Notes under the pieces: generated by a model
Seen by the model: the letters and a program-made list of their open reading frames with translations, nothing else
Database searches by the model: none
Told to the model about the DNA's origin: nothing
Assembly (NCBI RefSeq): GCF_902459525.1
Contig: NZ_LR699166.1
Span: forward strand, 3,050,501-3,114,500
DNA: 64,000 nt
Origin: Sideroxydans sp. CL21
GTDB lineage: Bacteria; Pseudomonadota; Gammaproteobacteria; Burkholderiales; Gallionellaceae
Reading direction: 5' to 3'
Position numbers and translations under genes: made by a program
Shown here: in pieces, positions 43,895 to 53,056 of the stretch
Layout: each line of letters starts with the position of its first letter
How positions within the stretch are numbered: the first letter of the stretch is position 1

Positions 43895-43927
43895 GCAGCG
43901 ATTTTAACCGGTTGTCCGGCCAATATC

Positions 43928-45790
43928 TCAGGTTCCGCGCACGTCGCTGAGCAATTCCTTGATGTCCAGAATCAGCACGATGTCGCCTTCGCTCGACATG
44001 GTGACGCCTGCCACGCCTTTGGGACGGAAGGTATCCAGCGATTTGATCACCACGTCTTCATGGCCGACGAAGCCGTCGGCAGTCAGGATGAAGCTGTTAT
44101 TGCCGAACTGCATCAGCACGCCGACTTCCGATTTATCGCTGCTGCCCCAGCCTATCAGCTGCGACAGGGGCAACACCGGCAACACCTCCCCGCGCACCAC
44201 CATGGTTGCCTTGCCGGAGACCTTTTGCAGACCGCCCTGCGTCACCGGCAATATCTCGCGCACCATCGACAACGGCACGGCAAACGACTGGTCGGCCAGC
44301 CTCAATACCAGCACCGGCAAAATTGCCAGCGTCAGCGGCAGCGAGATGGAAATGGTCGAACCTTTGCCCGCTTCGGAACTGATGTTGACCGTGCCGTTGA
44401 GTTTCTGGATGTTGGTCTTCACCACATCCATGCCTACGCCGCGACCGGACACGCTGGATATCTCGTCCTTGGTCGAAAAACCGGGCAGGAAGATCAATTC
44501 CAGGCAGCGGCTTTCGTCCAGGGTGTTCGCAATTTCCGCGGTGATCAGTCCTTTCTCGACCGCCTTGTTGCGTATCACTTCCGGTCGCATGCCCTTGCCG
44601 TCATCGGTGATGGTGATGAGAATATGGTCGCCTTCCTGGCGTGCCGAGAGCTCGACGAAGCTCTTTTCCGATTTGCCCGCGGCGACCCGTTCTTCTATCG
44701 TTTCCACGCCATGATCCACGGCATTGCGCACCAGGTGCACCAGCGGATCGTTCAAGTCTTCGATCATGGTCTTGTCCATTTCGGTCTCTTCGCCGGTCAG
44801 CACCAGTTCGACGTCCTTGCCCAGAGAGCGTGCCAGATCGCGCGCCAGACGCGGATATTTCTTGAACAGGCGACCGATGGGTTGCATGCGCGTCTTCATC
44901 ACGGCGTTCTGCAGACTGACCACCAGCATGTCGAGCTGGCTGACCGATTGATCCAGTTCGCGCAAAGTATCTGCGTCGTTGTGGCCTTGCAGAATATCGG
45001 AACGCAGGTGGGTAAGACGGTTCTTGGTCAAGCCGATCTCGCCGGACAGGTTGAGCACCTGGTCCAGACGGTCGGTATCGACACGGATGGTCGTTTCTTT
45101 TGCTTCGGTAGTCGGCACATCTCCGGCACGGCGCCCTACGGTCGTGCCGGGCACATCGGTGGAACGGCGGCCGAAGGCCTTCCTGGTGGATTCTTCCTCG
45201 TTGATCGCTTCGGCGATCTTTGCCTCATCGCGCGTCGCGCCGACCTCCTTGACGATGTCGTTACCGCCCGTGATCGCGTTGTACAACGCATCCCAATCCA
45301 CATTGTCCGTTCCCGCCACTGCAGGGGAAGTTGCAACCGGTGCGGGCGATGTCGCCGCGGCTGGTTTGGCGGCAACCTTGGATATTGCCGCGACCGCCTT
45401 GCCACTCAAGGCATCCTTCAAGGCCTGTATCACCACTGCTGGCGCGGCGGCAGGTTGCTGGCTTTGCTGCAAAGCGCTGAACATCGTGCGCACCTCGGCG
45501 GTAGCCGCAAAGATCACGTCCATCAATTCGGCAGTCAGCTTCAGTTCGTTGTTACGCAATTTATCGAACAGGTTTTCGGTCAGGTGGCATAACGTCACCA
45601 GTTCGGATGCGTTAAGGAAACCCGCACCGCCCTTGATGGTGTGAAAGCCGCGGAATACTTCGTTGAGGAGCGCGGCATCGCCGGGGTTCTTTTCCAGCGT
45701 CATCAACTTGCTGTCGACATCGGACAGCATGTCTCCGGCCTCCATCAGAAAATCCTGCAACAACTCTTCCATTCCCACGAAATCGTTCAT
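43928..45790 (-). CDS. cheA: chemotaxis histidine kinase CheA
   Basis: CheA (620 residues) has P1 with the phospho-accepting H50 (FRGFHTIKGGAGFL), an Ala/Pro-rich linker (about 105-165), and P3 dimerisation (about 240-300). P4 follows with the N box HLVRNAVDHGVE, G1 DDGKGM and G2 GRGVGMDVVK, and then the CheW-like P5 domain (about 490-615). I see no clear P2 (CheY-binding) domain; the linker is short for one. The cheA start lies 15 bases beyond a long palindrome (45806-45882). Confidence 0.95.
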   Translation of the reverse strand: MNDFVGMEELLQDFLMEAGDMLSDVDSKLMTLEKNPGDAALLNEVFRGFHTIKGGAGFLNASELVTLCHLTENLFDKLRNNELKLTAELMDVIFAATAEVRTMFSALQQSQQPAAAPAVVIQALKDALSGKAVAAISKVAAKPAAATSPAPVATSPAVAGTDNVDWDALYNAITGGNDIVKEVGATRDEAKIAEAINEEESTRKAFGRRSTDVPGTTVGRRAGDVPTTEAKETTIRVDTDRLDQVLNLSGEIGLTKNRLTHLRSDILQGHNDADTLRELDQSVSQLDMLVVSLQNAVMKTRMQPIGRLFKKYPRLARDLARSLGKDVELVLTGEETEMDKTMIEDLNDPLVHLVRNAVDHGVETIEERVAAGKSEKSFVELSARQEGDHILITITDDGKGMRPEVIRNKAVEKGLITAEIANTLDESRCLELIFLPGFSTKDEISSVSGRGVGMDVVKTNIQKLNGTVNISSEAGKGSTISISLPLTLAILPVLVLRLADQSFAVPLSMVREILPVTQGGLQKVSGKATMVVRGEVLPVLPLSQLIGWGSSDKSEVGVLMQFGNNSFILTADGFVGHEDVVIKSLDTFRPKGVAGVTMSSEGDIVLILDIKELLSDVRGT

Positions 45791-45805
45791 ATCCGTCTCC
45801 TTGTC

Positions 45806-45882
45806 AGGATTCAGGATACGGGAGACAGGATACGGCCAGTCCGCACGCCCCCCTGTATCCTGTCTCCCGCATCCTGATTCCT
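45806..45882. repeat. 28-bp palindromic element upstream of cheA
   Basis: The arms 45806-45833 and 45855-45882 are complementary at 26 of 28 positions around a 21-base loop (core GGGAGACAGGATAC). It sits between the small CheZ-tail ORF and cheA. There is no U-run after it, so it is more likely a mobile palindromic repeat or mRNA processing/stability element than a terminator. A related, less perfect element lies at about 47143-47225. Confidence 0.7.
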
Positions 45883-45979
45883 AAAACCCCAAGCTCTCAA
45901 GCAGGTAGCCGTTCCGACATGGCGCGGCGAAGCCGTCTGGTGCGGGAGGAATGGCCGATCTGCTGTCGCTGAACTTCAT
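45881..45979 (-). CDS. small ORF (32 aa) ending in a CheZ-like CheY-binding tail
   Basis: One base after the cheZ stop an ATG (45979-45977) opens a 32-codon frame that starts MKFSDSRSA and ends YLLESLGF followed by TAG. CheZ itself ends DDLLESLGF. The seven shared residues LLESLGF are encoded with three silent codon differences (ctg/ctt, gaa/gag, agt/agc) and different stop codons, so this is not a fresh duplication. The C-terminal peptide of CheZ is the known CheY-binding helix. The near-overlap TAAAATG allows translational coupling to cheZ. The middle of the peptide is Pro/Ala-rich and unlike CheZ. It could be a functional micropeptide or an old duplicated 3' end. Confidence 0.55.
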   Translation of the reverse strand: MKFSDSRSAIPPAPDGFAAPCRNGYLLESLGF

Positions 45980-45980
45980 T

Positions 45981-46721
45981 TTAAAACCCCAAACTTTCCA
46001 GCAGATCGTCCACCTGATCCTGGCTGGTCACCACATCGGAACGCCCCTGCGCATTGATGACCGGGCCGTTCAACAGGCTGTTGTTGATCTCCGCTTTCAC
46101 CGAAGCCGGCGCGTTTTCCAGCAGCAGCGACAGCAGTTGCTGCTCCATGTTCTGTGTCAGCTCAATGATCTTCTTGATGACCTGGCCGGTCAGGTCCTGG
46201 AAGTCCTGCGCCATCATGATCTCGGTCAGCCTGGCATTGGTTGCCCTGGTCTGCCTGGGCGTCTCATGCAGGTAGGCATGGGTCTGGGTGACCAGATCCT
46301 TGAACTGTGGAACGTCGAGCTTTTTTTCAAACAGCAGATCCCATTGTTTGGCCAGATGCTGAGCGTCGCTGCCCATCTTTTCTACCACAGGTTGCGCCGC
46401 TTCGGTGGCGTTCAGCACGCGCTCGGCAGCTTGCTGGGTCAGCGTGGCCACATAGTTCAAACGATCGCGCGCATCGGGAATGGTCGACGCAGCCTTTTCG
46501 ATTTCCTTGTTCAAGCCCAGCTCGCGTAGCGTGTCGTGCAAGGCGCGCGCCATGTGTCCGATCTGGTTGATGACCTTGGTCGGGTCGCCATCGCCTGCCG
46601 CCGCAGAGGAATTGGCTGCAGTCACTGTTGCCGGTTTGCCTTCATTTGCGTTCGCCGCGATGATGCTGTCGAACAGCGCTTCGAGGTCGTCCGAATCCTG
46701 GGTTGCAGTATTGGTAGCCAT
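45981..46721 (-). CDS. cheZ: CheY-P phosphatase CheZ
   Basis: CheZ (246 residues) has the long helical hairpin (about 55-190; QDFQDLTGQVIKKIIELTQNMEQQL contains the catalytic Gln region). After a disordered linker, the C-terminal CheY-binding peptide ends DQVDDLLESLGF. ATG 46721 has GAGG upstream; a GTG at 46733 overlapping the cheY stop is the alternative. It lies between cheY and the small ORF with the same tail. Confidence 0.93.
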   Translation of the reverse strand: MATNTATQDSDDLEALFDSIIAANANEGKPATVTAANSSAAAGDGDPTKVINQIGHMARALHDTLRELGLNKEIEKAASTIPDARDRLNYVATLTQQAAERVLNATEAAQPVVEKMGSDAQHLAKQWDLLFEKKLDVPQFKDLVTQTHAYLHETPRQTRATNARLTEIMMAQDFQDLTGQVIKKIIELTQNMEQQLLSLLLENAPASVKAEINNSLLNGPVINAQGRSDVVTSQDQVDDLLESLGF

Positions 46722-46729
46722 AACCTGCC

Positions 46730-47128
46730 TCACTTGTTAAGTTGCGGGAATGCTGCAAATATCTTCTTCAGCTTCTCGTCCAGAGTCACTGCGGTGAACG
46801 GTTTCACCACATAGCCGGAAGCCCCTGCCTGTGCTGCCATGATGATGTTCTCCTTCTTCGCTTCCGCCGTCACCATCAATACCGGCAGATGTTTCAGGCT
46901 CTCGTCGGCACGAATCGCTCGCAGCAGATCGATGCCGGTCATGTTCGGCATGTTCCAGTCAGACACCACGAAATCGAACGGCTCGCTGCGCAGTTTGTTC
47001 AGTGCATCCACACCGTCCTCCGCTTCTTGCACGTTGGCGAAACCGAGCTCCTTGAGGAGATTCCGCACGATGCGGCGCATCGTGGAGAAATCGTCCACCA
47101 CCAGAAATTTTGTATTTTCTATTCCCAT
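46730..47128 (-). CDS. cheY: chemotaxis response regulator CheY
   Basis: CheY (132 residues) is a single receiver domain. The acidic pair is in [12 protein letters not shown], the phosphorylated Asp in [11 protein letters not shown], the Thr in MVTAEA and the Lys in VVKPFT. ATG 47128 has GGAG upstream. It is the first gene of cheYZ and follows cheV across a gap with a palindromic repeat. Confidence 0.96.
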   Translation of the reverse strand: MGIENTKFLVVDDFSTMRRIVRNLLKELGFANVQEAEDGVDALNKLRSEPFDFVVSDWNMPNMTGIDLLRAIRADESLKHLPVLMVTAEAKKENIIMAAQAGASGYVVKPFTAVTLDEKLKKIFAAFPQLNK

Positions 47129-47142
47129 CACCTTCTCCTAAA

Positions 47143-47225
47143 TTCAGGATACGGGATTCTGGATACCGGATTCAGCAATGCTCGGCGCGCTGCATTTCCC
47201 GAATCCCGTATCCCGCGTCCTGTAC
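47143..47225. repeat. imperfect palindrome between cheV and cheY
   Basis: The gap holds repeated GGATACGGGATT-type units in inverted orientation (left part around 47143-47175, right part around 47195-47225). The element resembles the nearly perfect palindrome at 45806-45882, so at least two copies of one repeat family occur in the che block. Confidence 0.5.
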
Positions 47226-47233
47226 CCTCGCTC

Positions 47234-48181
47234 CTAAGTCAATAACGGGCGCAGCGTTGACGACAGTACGATCGAATCGAACTTCGATACGTAATAATCC
47301 ACCCCGACACGTTTGCCCATGGCCCGGTTCGCATCCGACGACAAGGACGAATGCATCACCACAGGAATGTCGTCAAAACGGCTATCGCCCTTGATGTGCT
47401 GGGTCAACACATAGCCGTCCATCTCCGGCATTTCCGCGTCGGTGAGAATGGCCTGTATCTGGTCGTGCAGATTAACGCCCGCGCTCTGTGCGGCATCCGC
47501 CATGGCTTTCAGCCTGTCCCAGGCTTCGCGCCCGTTGTTCGATTGCACATGCTTGACACCCATTTTTTCCAGCACTTCGATGATCTTGCGGCGCGCCACC
47601 AGCGAATCGTCGGCAAAGAAGACGCACAGTTCATGCTCCGACTCGATCCTTTCGACATTGCCGACCACTGCCTCGCCGAAGGCATCGGCCAGTATCTGTT
47701 CGACATCCAGAATGGACACCAGCGAGCCGTCTTCCAGTTCCGTGATGGCAGTGATGAGCGCACCCTTGTCCGAAAGCATGCCTTCGGTCGGATGAACCTT
47801 GTCCCAATCGACGCGAATGATACGGTCGACACCCTCAACCAGGAACCCCAGAATATGGCGGTTGAATTCGGCGACCAGCATGGTCTCATGCTTGATCTCG
47901 GGGTTCATGCCCATGAAGTTGGCCAAGTTCAATACCGGCATCACATGGCCGCGCAGGCTGATGATACCGTCCACCCCGCCCGGCATGTTCGGCGTGCGGG
48001 TGACCTTGCCGATCTGGCACACTTCCTTGACCTTGAACACATTGATGCCGAACTTCTCGTTGCTGCCCAGGCTGAACAGCAGGATTTCCATCTTGTTGGT
48101 TCCCGCCAGATTGGTGCGGGCATCGATATGCTCCAGCATCCCGTCGTTACCCGAACTCAACATGTCTTGTGCGTAAGTCAT
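47234..48181 (-). CDS. cheV: CheV coupling protein (CheW-receiver), copy 1
   Basis: The 315-residue protein has an N-terminal CheW-like domain (about 25-165; VDGIISLRGHVMPVLNLANFMG) and a C-terminal receiver (about 180-315; CVFFADDSLVARR, ILTDAEMPEMDG). CheV links receptors to CheA and can be phosphorylated for adaptation. A second CheV is encoded 13 bases upstream. No stand-alone CheW gene is present in the window. Confidence 0.93.
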   Translation of the reverse strand: MTYAQDMLSSGNDGMLEHIDARTNLAGTNKMEILLFSLGSNEKFGINVFKVKEVCQIGKVTRTPNMPGGVDGIISLRGHVMPVLNLANFMGMNPEIKHETMLVAEFNRHILGFLVEGVDRIIRVDWDKVHPTEGMLSDKGALITAITELEDGSLVSILDVEQILADAFGEAVVGNVERIESEHELCVFFADDSLVARRKIIEVLEKMGVKHVQSNNGREAWDRLKAMADAAQSAGVNLHDQIQAILTDAEMPEMDGYVLTQHIKGDSRFDDIPVVMHSSLSSDANRAMGKRVGVDYYVSKFDSIVLSSTLRPLLT

Positions 48182-48194
48182 CTTCAGCTCCTCC

Positions 48195-49136
48195 TTAAGC
48201 CAACAGCCGGGTTAACGTCTGCGCCAGTTTCTGTGGCTCGAACTTCGGCACATATTCATCCACACCCACCGCTTTGCCTAGCTGCTGGTTGGAAGTACTG
48301 GACAAGGACGAATGCATCAATACCGGGATACCGGCAAAACGCTTGTCCGATTTGATCTTGCGCGTCAGCATGTATCCGTCCATCTCCGGCATCTCGACGT
48401 CGGTCAAAATGACCTGCACCAGATCCTTCATCGAAGTATGGGAGGCGGCAGCATAATCGGCCATTTTCGACAGTTCGATCCATGCCTGGCGCCCGTTGAT
48501 GGCGGCGATGGATTTGACCCCCATCGCATCCAGCGTCCGCTGGATCTGATGCCTTGCCACGGATGAGTCGTCGGCGTAGAACACCGTGCGATCCTTGCCT
48601 ATCGGCTTCACGCTCTTGAATATCATCTCGTCTTCGTCAAAATGCCCCGTCTCGGACAGTACCTTTTCAACGTCCATCATCATCACCAGCCGGCCATCCT
48701 TCAGTTCGGTGATCGCTGTCACCAGACCGCCCATTTGGGCCACCAGCATCGCCGGCGGCACGCGCATCGCCGACCAGTCCAGGCGCAGGATGTTGTCCAC
48801 CCCCTTGACCAGGAATCCCTGCGTGTGGCCGTTGTACTCGGTGACGATCATGATGTCGGCCTTCTCGTCCGTCTCGATACCCGCGTATTTCGCCAAGTCG
48901 ATCACCGGCACCAGTGCACCGCGCAGGCTGACCATACCTTCCACTGCGTCCGGCATTTCCGGCGCACGGGTGATCGGCGGGATGCGCATCACTTCGCGCA
49001 CCTTGAACACGTTGATGCCGTAGGTCTCCTCGCGCCCGGTACGCTTGTCCAACCCGAGCGTGAACATCAGGATCTCCAGCTTGTTGGTGCCCGCCAGCTT
49101 GGTTCGGGCATCGATGTTCTTTAACAGGTCAGACAT
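48195..49136 (-). CDS. cheV: CheV coupling protein (CheW-receiver), copy 2
   Basis: This 313-residue protein has the same CheW-receiver layout as its neighbour (VEGMVSLRGALVPVIDLAKYAG, then VFYADDSSVARHQ and ILTDVEMPEMDG). The stop TAA is part of the TAAGGAGG ribosome site of the next cheV. The two copies are clearly diverged, so the duplication is old; each may serve different receptors. Confidence 0.93.
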   Translation of the reverse strand: MSDLLKNIDARTKLAGTNKLEILMFTLGLDKRTGREETYGINVFKVREVMRIPPITRAPEMPDAVEGMVSLRGALVPVIDLAKYAGIETDEKADIMIVTEYNGHTQGFLVKGVDNILRLDWSAMRVPPAMLVAQMGGLVTAITELKDGRLVMMMDVEKVLSETGHFDEDEMIFKSVKPIGKDRTVFYADDSSVARHQIQRTLDAMGVKSIAAINGRQAWIELSKMADYAAASHTSMKDLVQVILTDVEMPEMDGYMLTRKIKSDKRFAGIPVLMHSSLSSTSNQQLGKAVGVDEYVPKFEPQKLAQTLTRLLA

Positions 49137-49184
49137 GTATCTCTCCTCCGGATGGCCGGGACAGATGTCCCTGCCCCCCTGATT

Positions 49185-51263
49185 TCATTTGCCAACAGCA
49201 CATTTGGTTAACGGATATCCCGCCTTACTCAGTTCATCGGCAGATTTTGCCAATTCTTCAGCGGCAGATTTGGCATCTTGTACAGAGTGGGTATTATTGT
49301 CCACCAACCCGGCGATGCGTTCCAGACTCTGAGCCACGCTTTCACCCGCCGCAGACTGCTCCTTGGAAGCAGTGGCGATATGATCGACCCGCCCGGAAAC
49401 ATTTTGCGTGGCGCTCATGATCTGCTTCAAACCTTCGCCGTTCCGGCGTATCAGCGTGATGCCGCCTTCGACCTCTGTCACCGCGGTCTGCATCGATTTC
49501 ACCGCCGAATCGGAAACCGCATTGATCTCGGCGATAGTTTGGGCGATATCCTTGGTACTGGCCGTTGTACGTTCCGCCAACTTGCGCACTTCGTCTGCCA
49601 CCACCGCAAAACCGCGTCCCTGCTCACCGGCGCGAGCCGCTTCGATAGCCGCGTTCAAAGCCAGCAAGTTGGTTTGGTCGGCAATCTCCTTGATCGTGTT
49701 GGCGATCGCACCGATACGCCGGATGGACTCACCCAGGTCGACGATGATTTTGCTGGATGACTGGACGGTGTTTGCCACCTTCCCGGTCGCCACGATGCTA
49801 AGTTCCATGTTGCGGCTGTTTTCATCTACGATCAGGCGCATCGTTTTGACGTCGCCAAGCGAATCTGCCGCCATATTGGCCACTTCGGCAACAGACTGGC
49901 TGAACTGCTCCATGGTAGCAGCGATCTGCTGAATATGGTCCTGTTCGGTCATCGCATTGTTCGCTACTCCGTTCACCTTTTCATCCACACCCTTGATGTG
50001 TTCCCGCATATTTTTCACCGAAGAAACAATTTCATCCATCATGGTGCGCAAGTAGGACTGCATGGTCTGTATCTCGCATAACAGCATACCCATCTCGTCC
50101 CGGGTGGAAATATCCAACTCGTTATCCAGATTGCCTTCCATGATGTGCTTGAATTCCGCCCTGACCATATCGGCCGGCTGGCGCACATAGCGCTTTACGC
50201 AAAAACCGATAAAGAAAAACAGGAACACATGCAATGCGACCTGGCCCGCAATGGTCTGCAATTCCATATGGTGGATACGGTCGTAATCCGGTTTTAAGTC
50301 AATCACCACATCCGATGCACCGAGAATCGTGCCCTCCTGGGCCTGATGGCAACCGCTGCAATCGGTACCGTGAAAATTCTTGCTCGCCATGTAGGGAGTG
50401 ATGACCCGCAGGAATTGGGCGCCCTGCTCGTCTTTGCCGAATATCGCAACGGGTTTCCGGGTATCGAGTGCCTGGCGCTGAGCATCGTCCTCGACCCGCT
50501 CTTGCGGCAGCCCCGCCCCATAAAGATCGATCACCGGTTTGGCGCGCAATATCTTCGCCGACTTGATGTTCACGCCCGAGCCAAACTTGCGGATGAGAAG
50601 TTCACGGTTGCTGACTTCTCCGATCTGCCCCGTCACCATCAACATGTTGAAGCCGTCAATGATCTCGTCGGCGATCTGCGCACCTTTCTCCTCTGCCTGC
50701 GTCTTCGATTCTTCGCGCATATTATCGGAAACGAAAAGTTGCGCCGCAGACAACATGATCAACAGCGTCGTCTGGATCAGAAACTGCAACTTGGAAATCA
50801 GCGACCAATTCTTGAATTTGTATCGCTCGTATCTGGAAACGACCTGGGCGCCGGTCTGGTTCAGCTCACGATACAATGTCTCCGCTTCGGCCACCTGCCC
50901 GCGGCTCGGCGCCCTGCGTATCGATACATATCCCGTGATCTTGCCTTGCTCGACAAAAGGAGCAACGGTGGCACGTACCCAGTAATGGTCCCCGTTTTTG
51001 CAGCGGTTCTTGACTACACCGCGCCAAGGTCTACCCGCTTTAACCTCATCCCACAACCACTTGAAAGCTTGCGGCGGCATGTCGGGATGACGCACGATGT
51101 TGTGGCTTTTGCCGAGCAACTCCTCGCGCGAATAGCCGGAGATGTTCACGAACGCTTCGTTGCAATAGGTGATGATGCCCTTGGTATCGGTCTTCGAGAC
51201 CAATACTATCCCCGCCGGGAACGGCACTTCCTTTTGCGACAAATAAGCGTTCTTGTTTTGCAA
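49185..51263 (-). CDS. PAS-containing chemoreceptor with c-type haem motif
   Basis: This 692-residue methyl-accepting protein starts with an Aer-like PAS domain (about 15-125; [21 protein letters not shown]). A membrane helix lies at about 159-178, then a periplasmic sensor domain with a haem-c motif CSGCH at 302-306. A second helix (about 345-362), a HAMP-like segment and the signalling domain follow, with [20 protein letters not shown]. The sensor domain resembles the Tll0287-like (DUF3365) type. It should report redox or oxygen state to CheA. It is read after two related receptors. Confidence 0.88.
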   Translation of the reverse strand: MQNKNAYLSQKEVPFPAGIVLVSKTDTKGIITYCNEAFVNISGYSREELLGKSHNIVRHPDMPPQAFKWLWDEVKAGRPWRGVVKNRCKNGDHYWVRATVAPFVEQGKITGYVSIRRAPSRGQVAEAETLYRELNQTGAQVVSRYERYKFKNWSLISKLQFLIQTTLLIMLSAAQLFVSDNMREESKTQAEEKGAQIADEIIDGFNMLMVTGQIGEVSNRELLIRKFGSGVNIKSAKILRAKPVIDLYGAGLPQERVEDDAQRQALDTRKPVAIFGKDEQGAQFLRVITPYMASKNFHGTDCSGCHQAQEGTILGASDVVIDLKPDYDRIHHMELQTIAGQVALHVFLFFFIGFCVKRYVRQPADMVRAEFKHIMEGNLDNELDISTRDEMGMLLCEIQTMQSYLRTMMDEIVSSVKNMREHIKGVDEKVNGVANNAMTEQDHIQQIAATMEQFSQSVAEVANMAADSLGDVKTMRLIVDENSRNMELSIVATGKVANTVQSSSKIIVDLGESIRRIGAIANTIKEIADQTNLLALNAAIEAARAGEQGRGFAVVADEVRKLAERTTASTKDIAQTIAEINAVSDSAVKSMQTAVTEVEGGITLIRRNGEGLKQIMSATQNVSGRVDHIATASKEQSAAGESVAQSLERIAGLVDNNTHSVQDAKSAAEELAKSADELSKAGYPLTKCAVGK

Positions 51264-51382
51264 ATTTCCTCCCAGGATTGGAGTCTAAATCTCAATTTGA
51301 CCGGCTGCTCTTTGCAGCTCTCATGTAACCTTATTCAGCTGCACAATATCCAGCGAAAGGGTATCAGACCCGAATCTCTTTT

Positions 51383-53014
51383 TTATACTTTGAATCGTAC
51401 AACGGCACGCTGCAGCTCGACACCCATGCGTTCCAAATCGCTAATATCATGTGTCGTTTGTTCGATGGCCGCATGATTTTTCTCGGCCATTCTGGCAATC
51501 TGTTCGATATGGTGAGTGATCTCGTTGCTTGCAACACCTTGCTCACCTACAGATACGGCGATCTCGCCGATCCCCACGTTCGACTCCTTCACGGCCGCAC
51601 CGGCCTCGTTCAACACTGCGGCCATCAATTCGACATGCTTGTGCGTGGTTTGCAGGGACTGCACGCCGGATGCAATGGCTTGCTCCACGCGCAACGATTT
51701 CTCATCCAGCTTGCTGGTTACCATGTCTATTTCGCTGGCCGATTGCGCGGATTTTTCCGCCAGCTTGCGCACTTCGTCCGCCACCACGGCGAAGCCGCGA
51801 CCCTGCTCGCCGGCACGGGCCGCTTCGATGGCGGCATTCAATGCCAGCAAATTGGTCTGGTTGGCAATGTCTTTCACTTGCTGCGTCATGCTGGCAATGG
51901 TGCGCGCACTTTCGACAAACTCGCTGGCAGCCGATGCGATCTGTTGCACTGCATTTTCGATGCTTTGTATCTCATGCACCATCTCGTCTACGCTGCGATT
52001 GCCCTGCTCGGTCTGCTGCAGACTTTTTTCCGACAGCCCTCGTACTTCATTGGTGTTCTCGGCGACCGAATTGATACTCACCGTAACCGCCTCCACTGCC
52101 GCAGCGGTAGATGAAACCGCATCGCTTTGCGCGCGCGAACCGTCTGCCACTTCCGTTGAAGTTGCGGCGATGTGGCTGGTGGTCTTGTTGATCTTGTCCA
52201 CGCCGTCCAGCACTTGCCGGATGATGGCGGAAAAACTATCGATCAGGGCATTGAACGCCACGGCAGTCTGGCCGACCTCATCCTTGCTGTGGACCGAGAC
52301 GCGCCGGGACAAATCGCCGTCGGTCTGCATCGCCAGCATGATTTGCTGCAATTCCCGCGTCGGGCGCGTCACCTGATTAATCAGCCAGCCAATGACGAAG
52401 AACAATACCAACTGTACCAGGGCCTGTCCGATCCACAACATCGCACTGGCTTTGTTCATCGCCTCGTATTCGCCGGTCATATCCAGGCTCACGGTCACTG
52501 CACCCATCACAGCACCGTCCTCCACCGTATGGCATTGCAGGCAGTTTGTTCCGGTACCGCGGAAGTCTTTTGAAGCGATGATCGGTTGAACCACGCGCAA
52601 GATACGCTTGCCGTCTCTTTCGGTAATTTCATTTTGCTGCATACCACTACTCAATGCCACACGATCCAGCTCGTCTTTGGCCTGTTCCTCGGTCACGCCC
52701 GGACCGAACTGAGTCTGTACCGGATTGCCGCGTATGACGCGCAAGTCTTCCGCTTTGCTGGATGCAGCCATCTTCTTGACGAACAGTTTCCGCTGTTCGA
52801 CATCCGATATAGTCCCGTTCAACATCATCATGTTCAGGCCGTTGAATACGCCGTCCGCCGGTATCACCGCACGATTCCTGGCGTCTTCCAGCACGCGCAT
52901 TTCATAACGATCGAATGCCCAGCGTTGGGCGGCAATCATCACTACCAGCAGAATCAGCTGGATGGGAATCTGCAATTTATTCTTGATCGAGAGACTGCTC
53001 CACCATTCGCTCAT
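51383..53014 (-). CDS. chemoreceptor with periplasmic c-type haem motif
   Basis: This 543-residue receptor has a first helix at about 15-32, a periplasmic domain of about 150 residues with haem-c motif CLQCH at 158-162 (context [11 protein letters not shown] before it), a second helix at about 190-212, HAMP, and a complete signalling domain ([34 protein letters not shown]). The sensor is of the same type as in the neighbouring 692-residue receptor. A gas, redox or metal signal is likely but not shown. Confidence 0.9.
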   Translation of the reverse strand: MSEWWSSLSIKNKLQIPIQLILLVVMIAAQRWAFDRYEMRVLEDARNRAVIPADGVFNGLNMMMLNGTISDVEQRKLFVKKMAASSKAEDLRVIRGNPVQTQFGPGVTEEQAKDELDRVALSSGMQQNEITERDGKRILRVVQPIIASKDFRGTGTNCLQCHTVEDGAVMGAVTVSLDMTGEYEAMNKASAMLWIGQALVQLVLFFVIGWLINQVTRPTRELQQIMLAMQTDGDLSRRVSVHSKDEVGQTAVAFNALIDSFSAIIRQVLDGVDKINKTTSHIAATSTEVADGSRAQSDAVSSTAAAVEAVTVSINSVAENTNEVRGLSEKSLQQTEQGNRSVDEMVHEIQSIENAVQQIASAASEFVESARTIASMTQQVKDIANQTNLLALNAAIEAARAGEQGRGFAVVADEVRKLAEKSAQSASEIDMVTSKLDEKSLRVEQAIASGVQSLQTTHKHVELMAAVLNEAGAAVKESNVGIGEIAVSVGEQGVASNEITHHIEQIARMAEKNHAAIEQTTHDISDLERMGVELQRAVVRFKV

Positions 53015-53056
53015 TTTGTTTACCTATTCAGCCTGATCTTCCGTTAGCGGTGTCCA

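Noticed and set aside
43823-45592. 589-codon open frame on the plus strand opposite cheA
   Set aside because: It is antisense to a complete, recognisable cheA; composition is typical of a shadow frame.
53015-53056. Possible sigma-28 promoter before the 543-residue receptor (TTAGCGG ... AAACCTTGA)
   Set aside because: Spacing is 7 instead of 11 bases and both boxes are poor; the gene is probably read from the promoter at 54153 or 56272.
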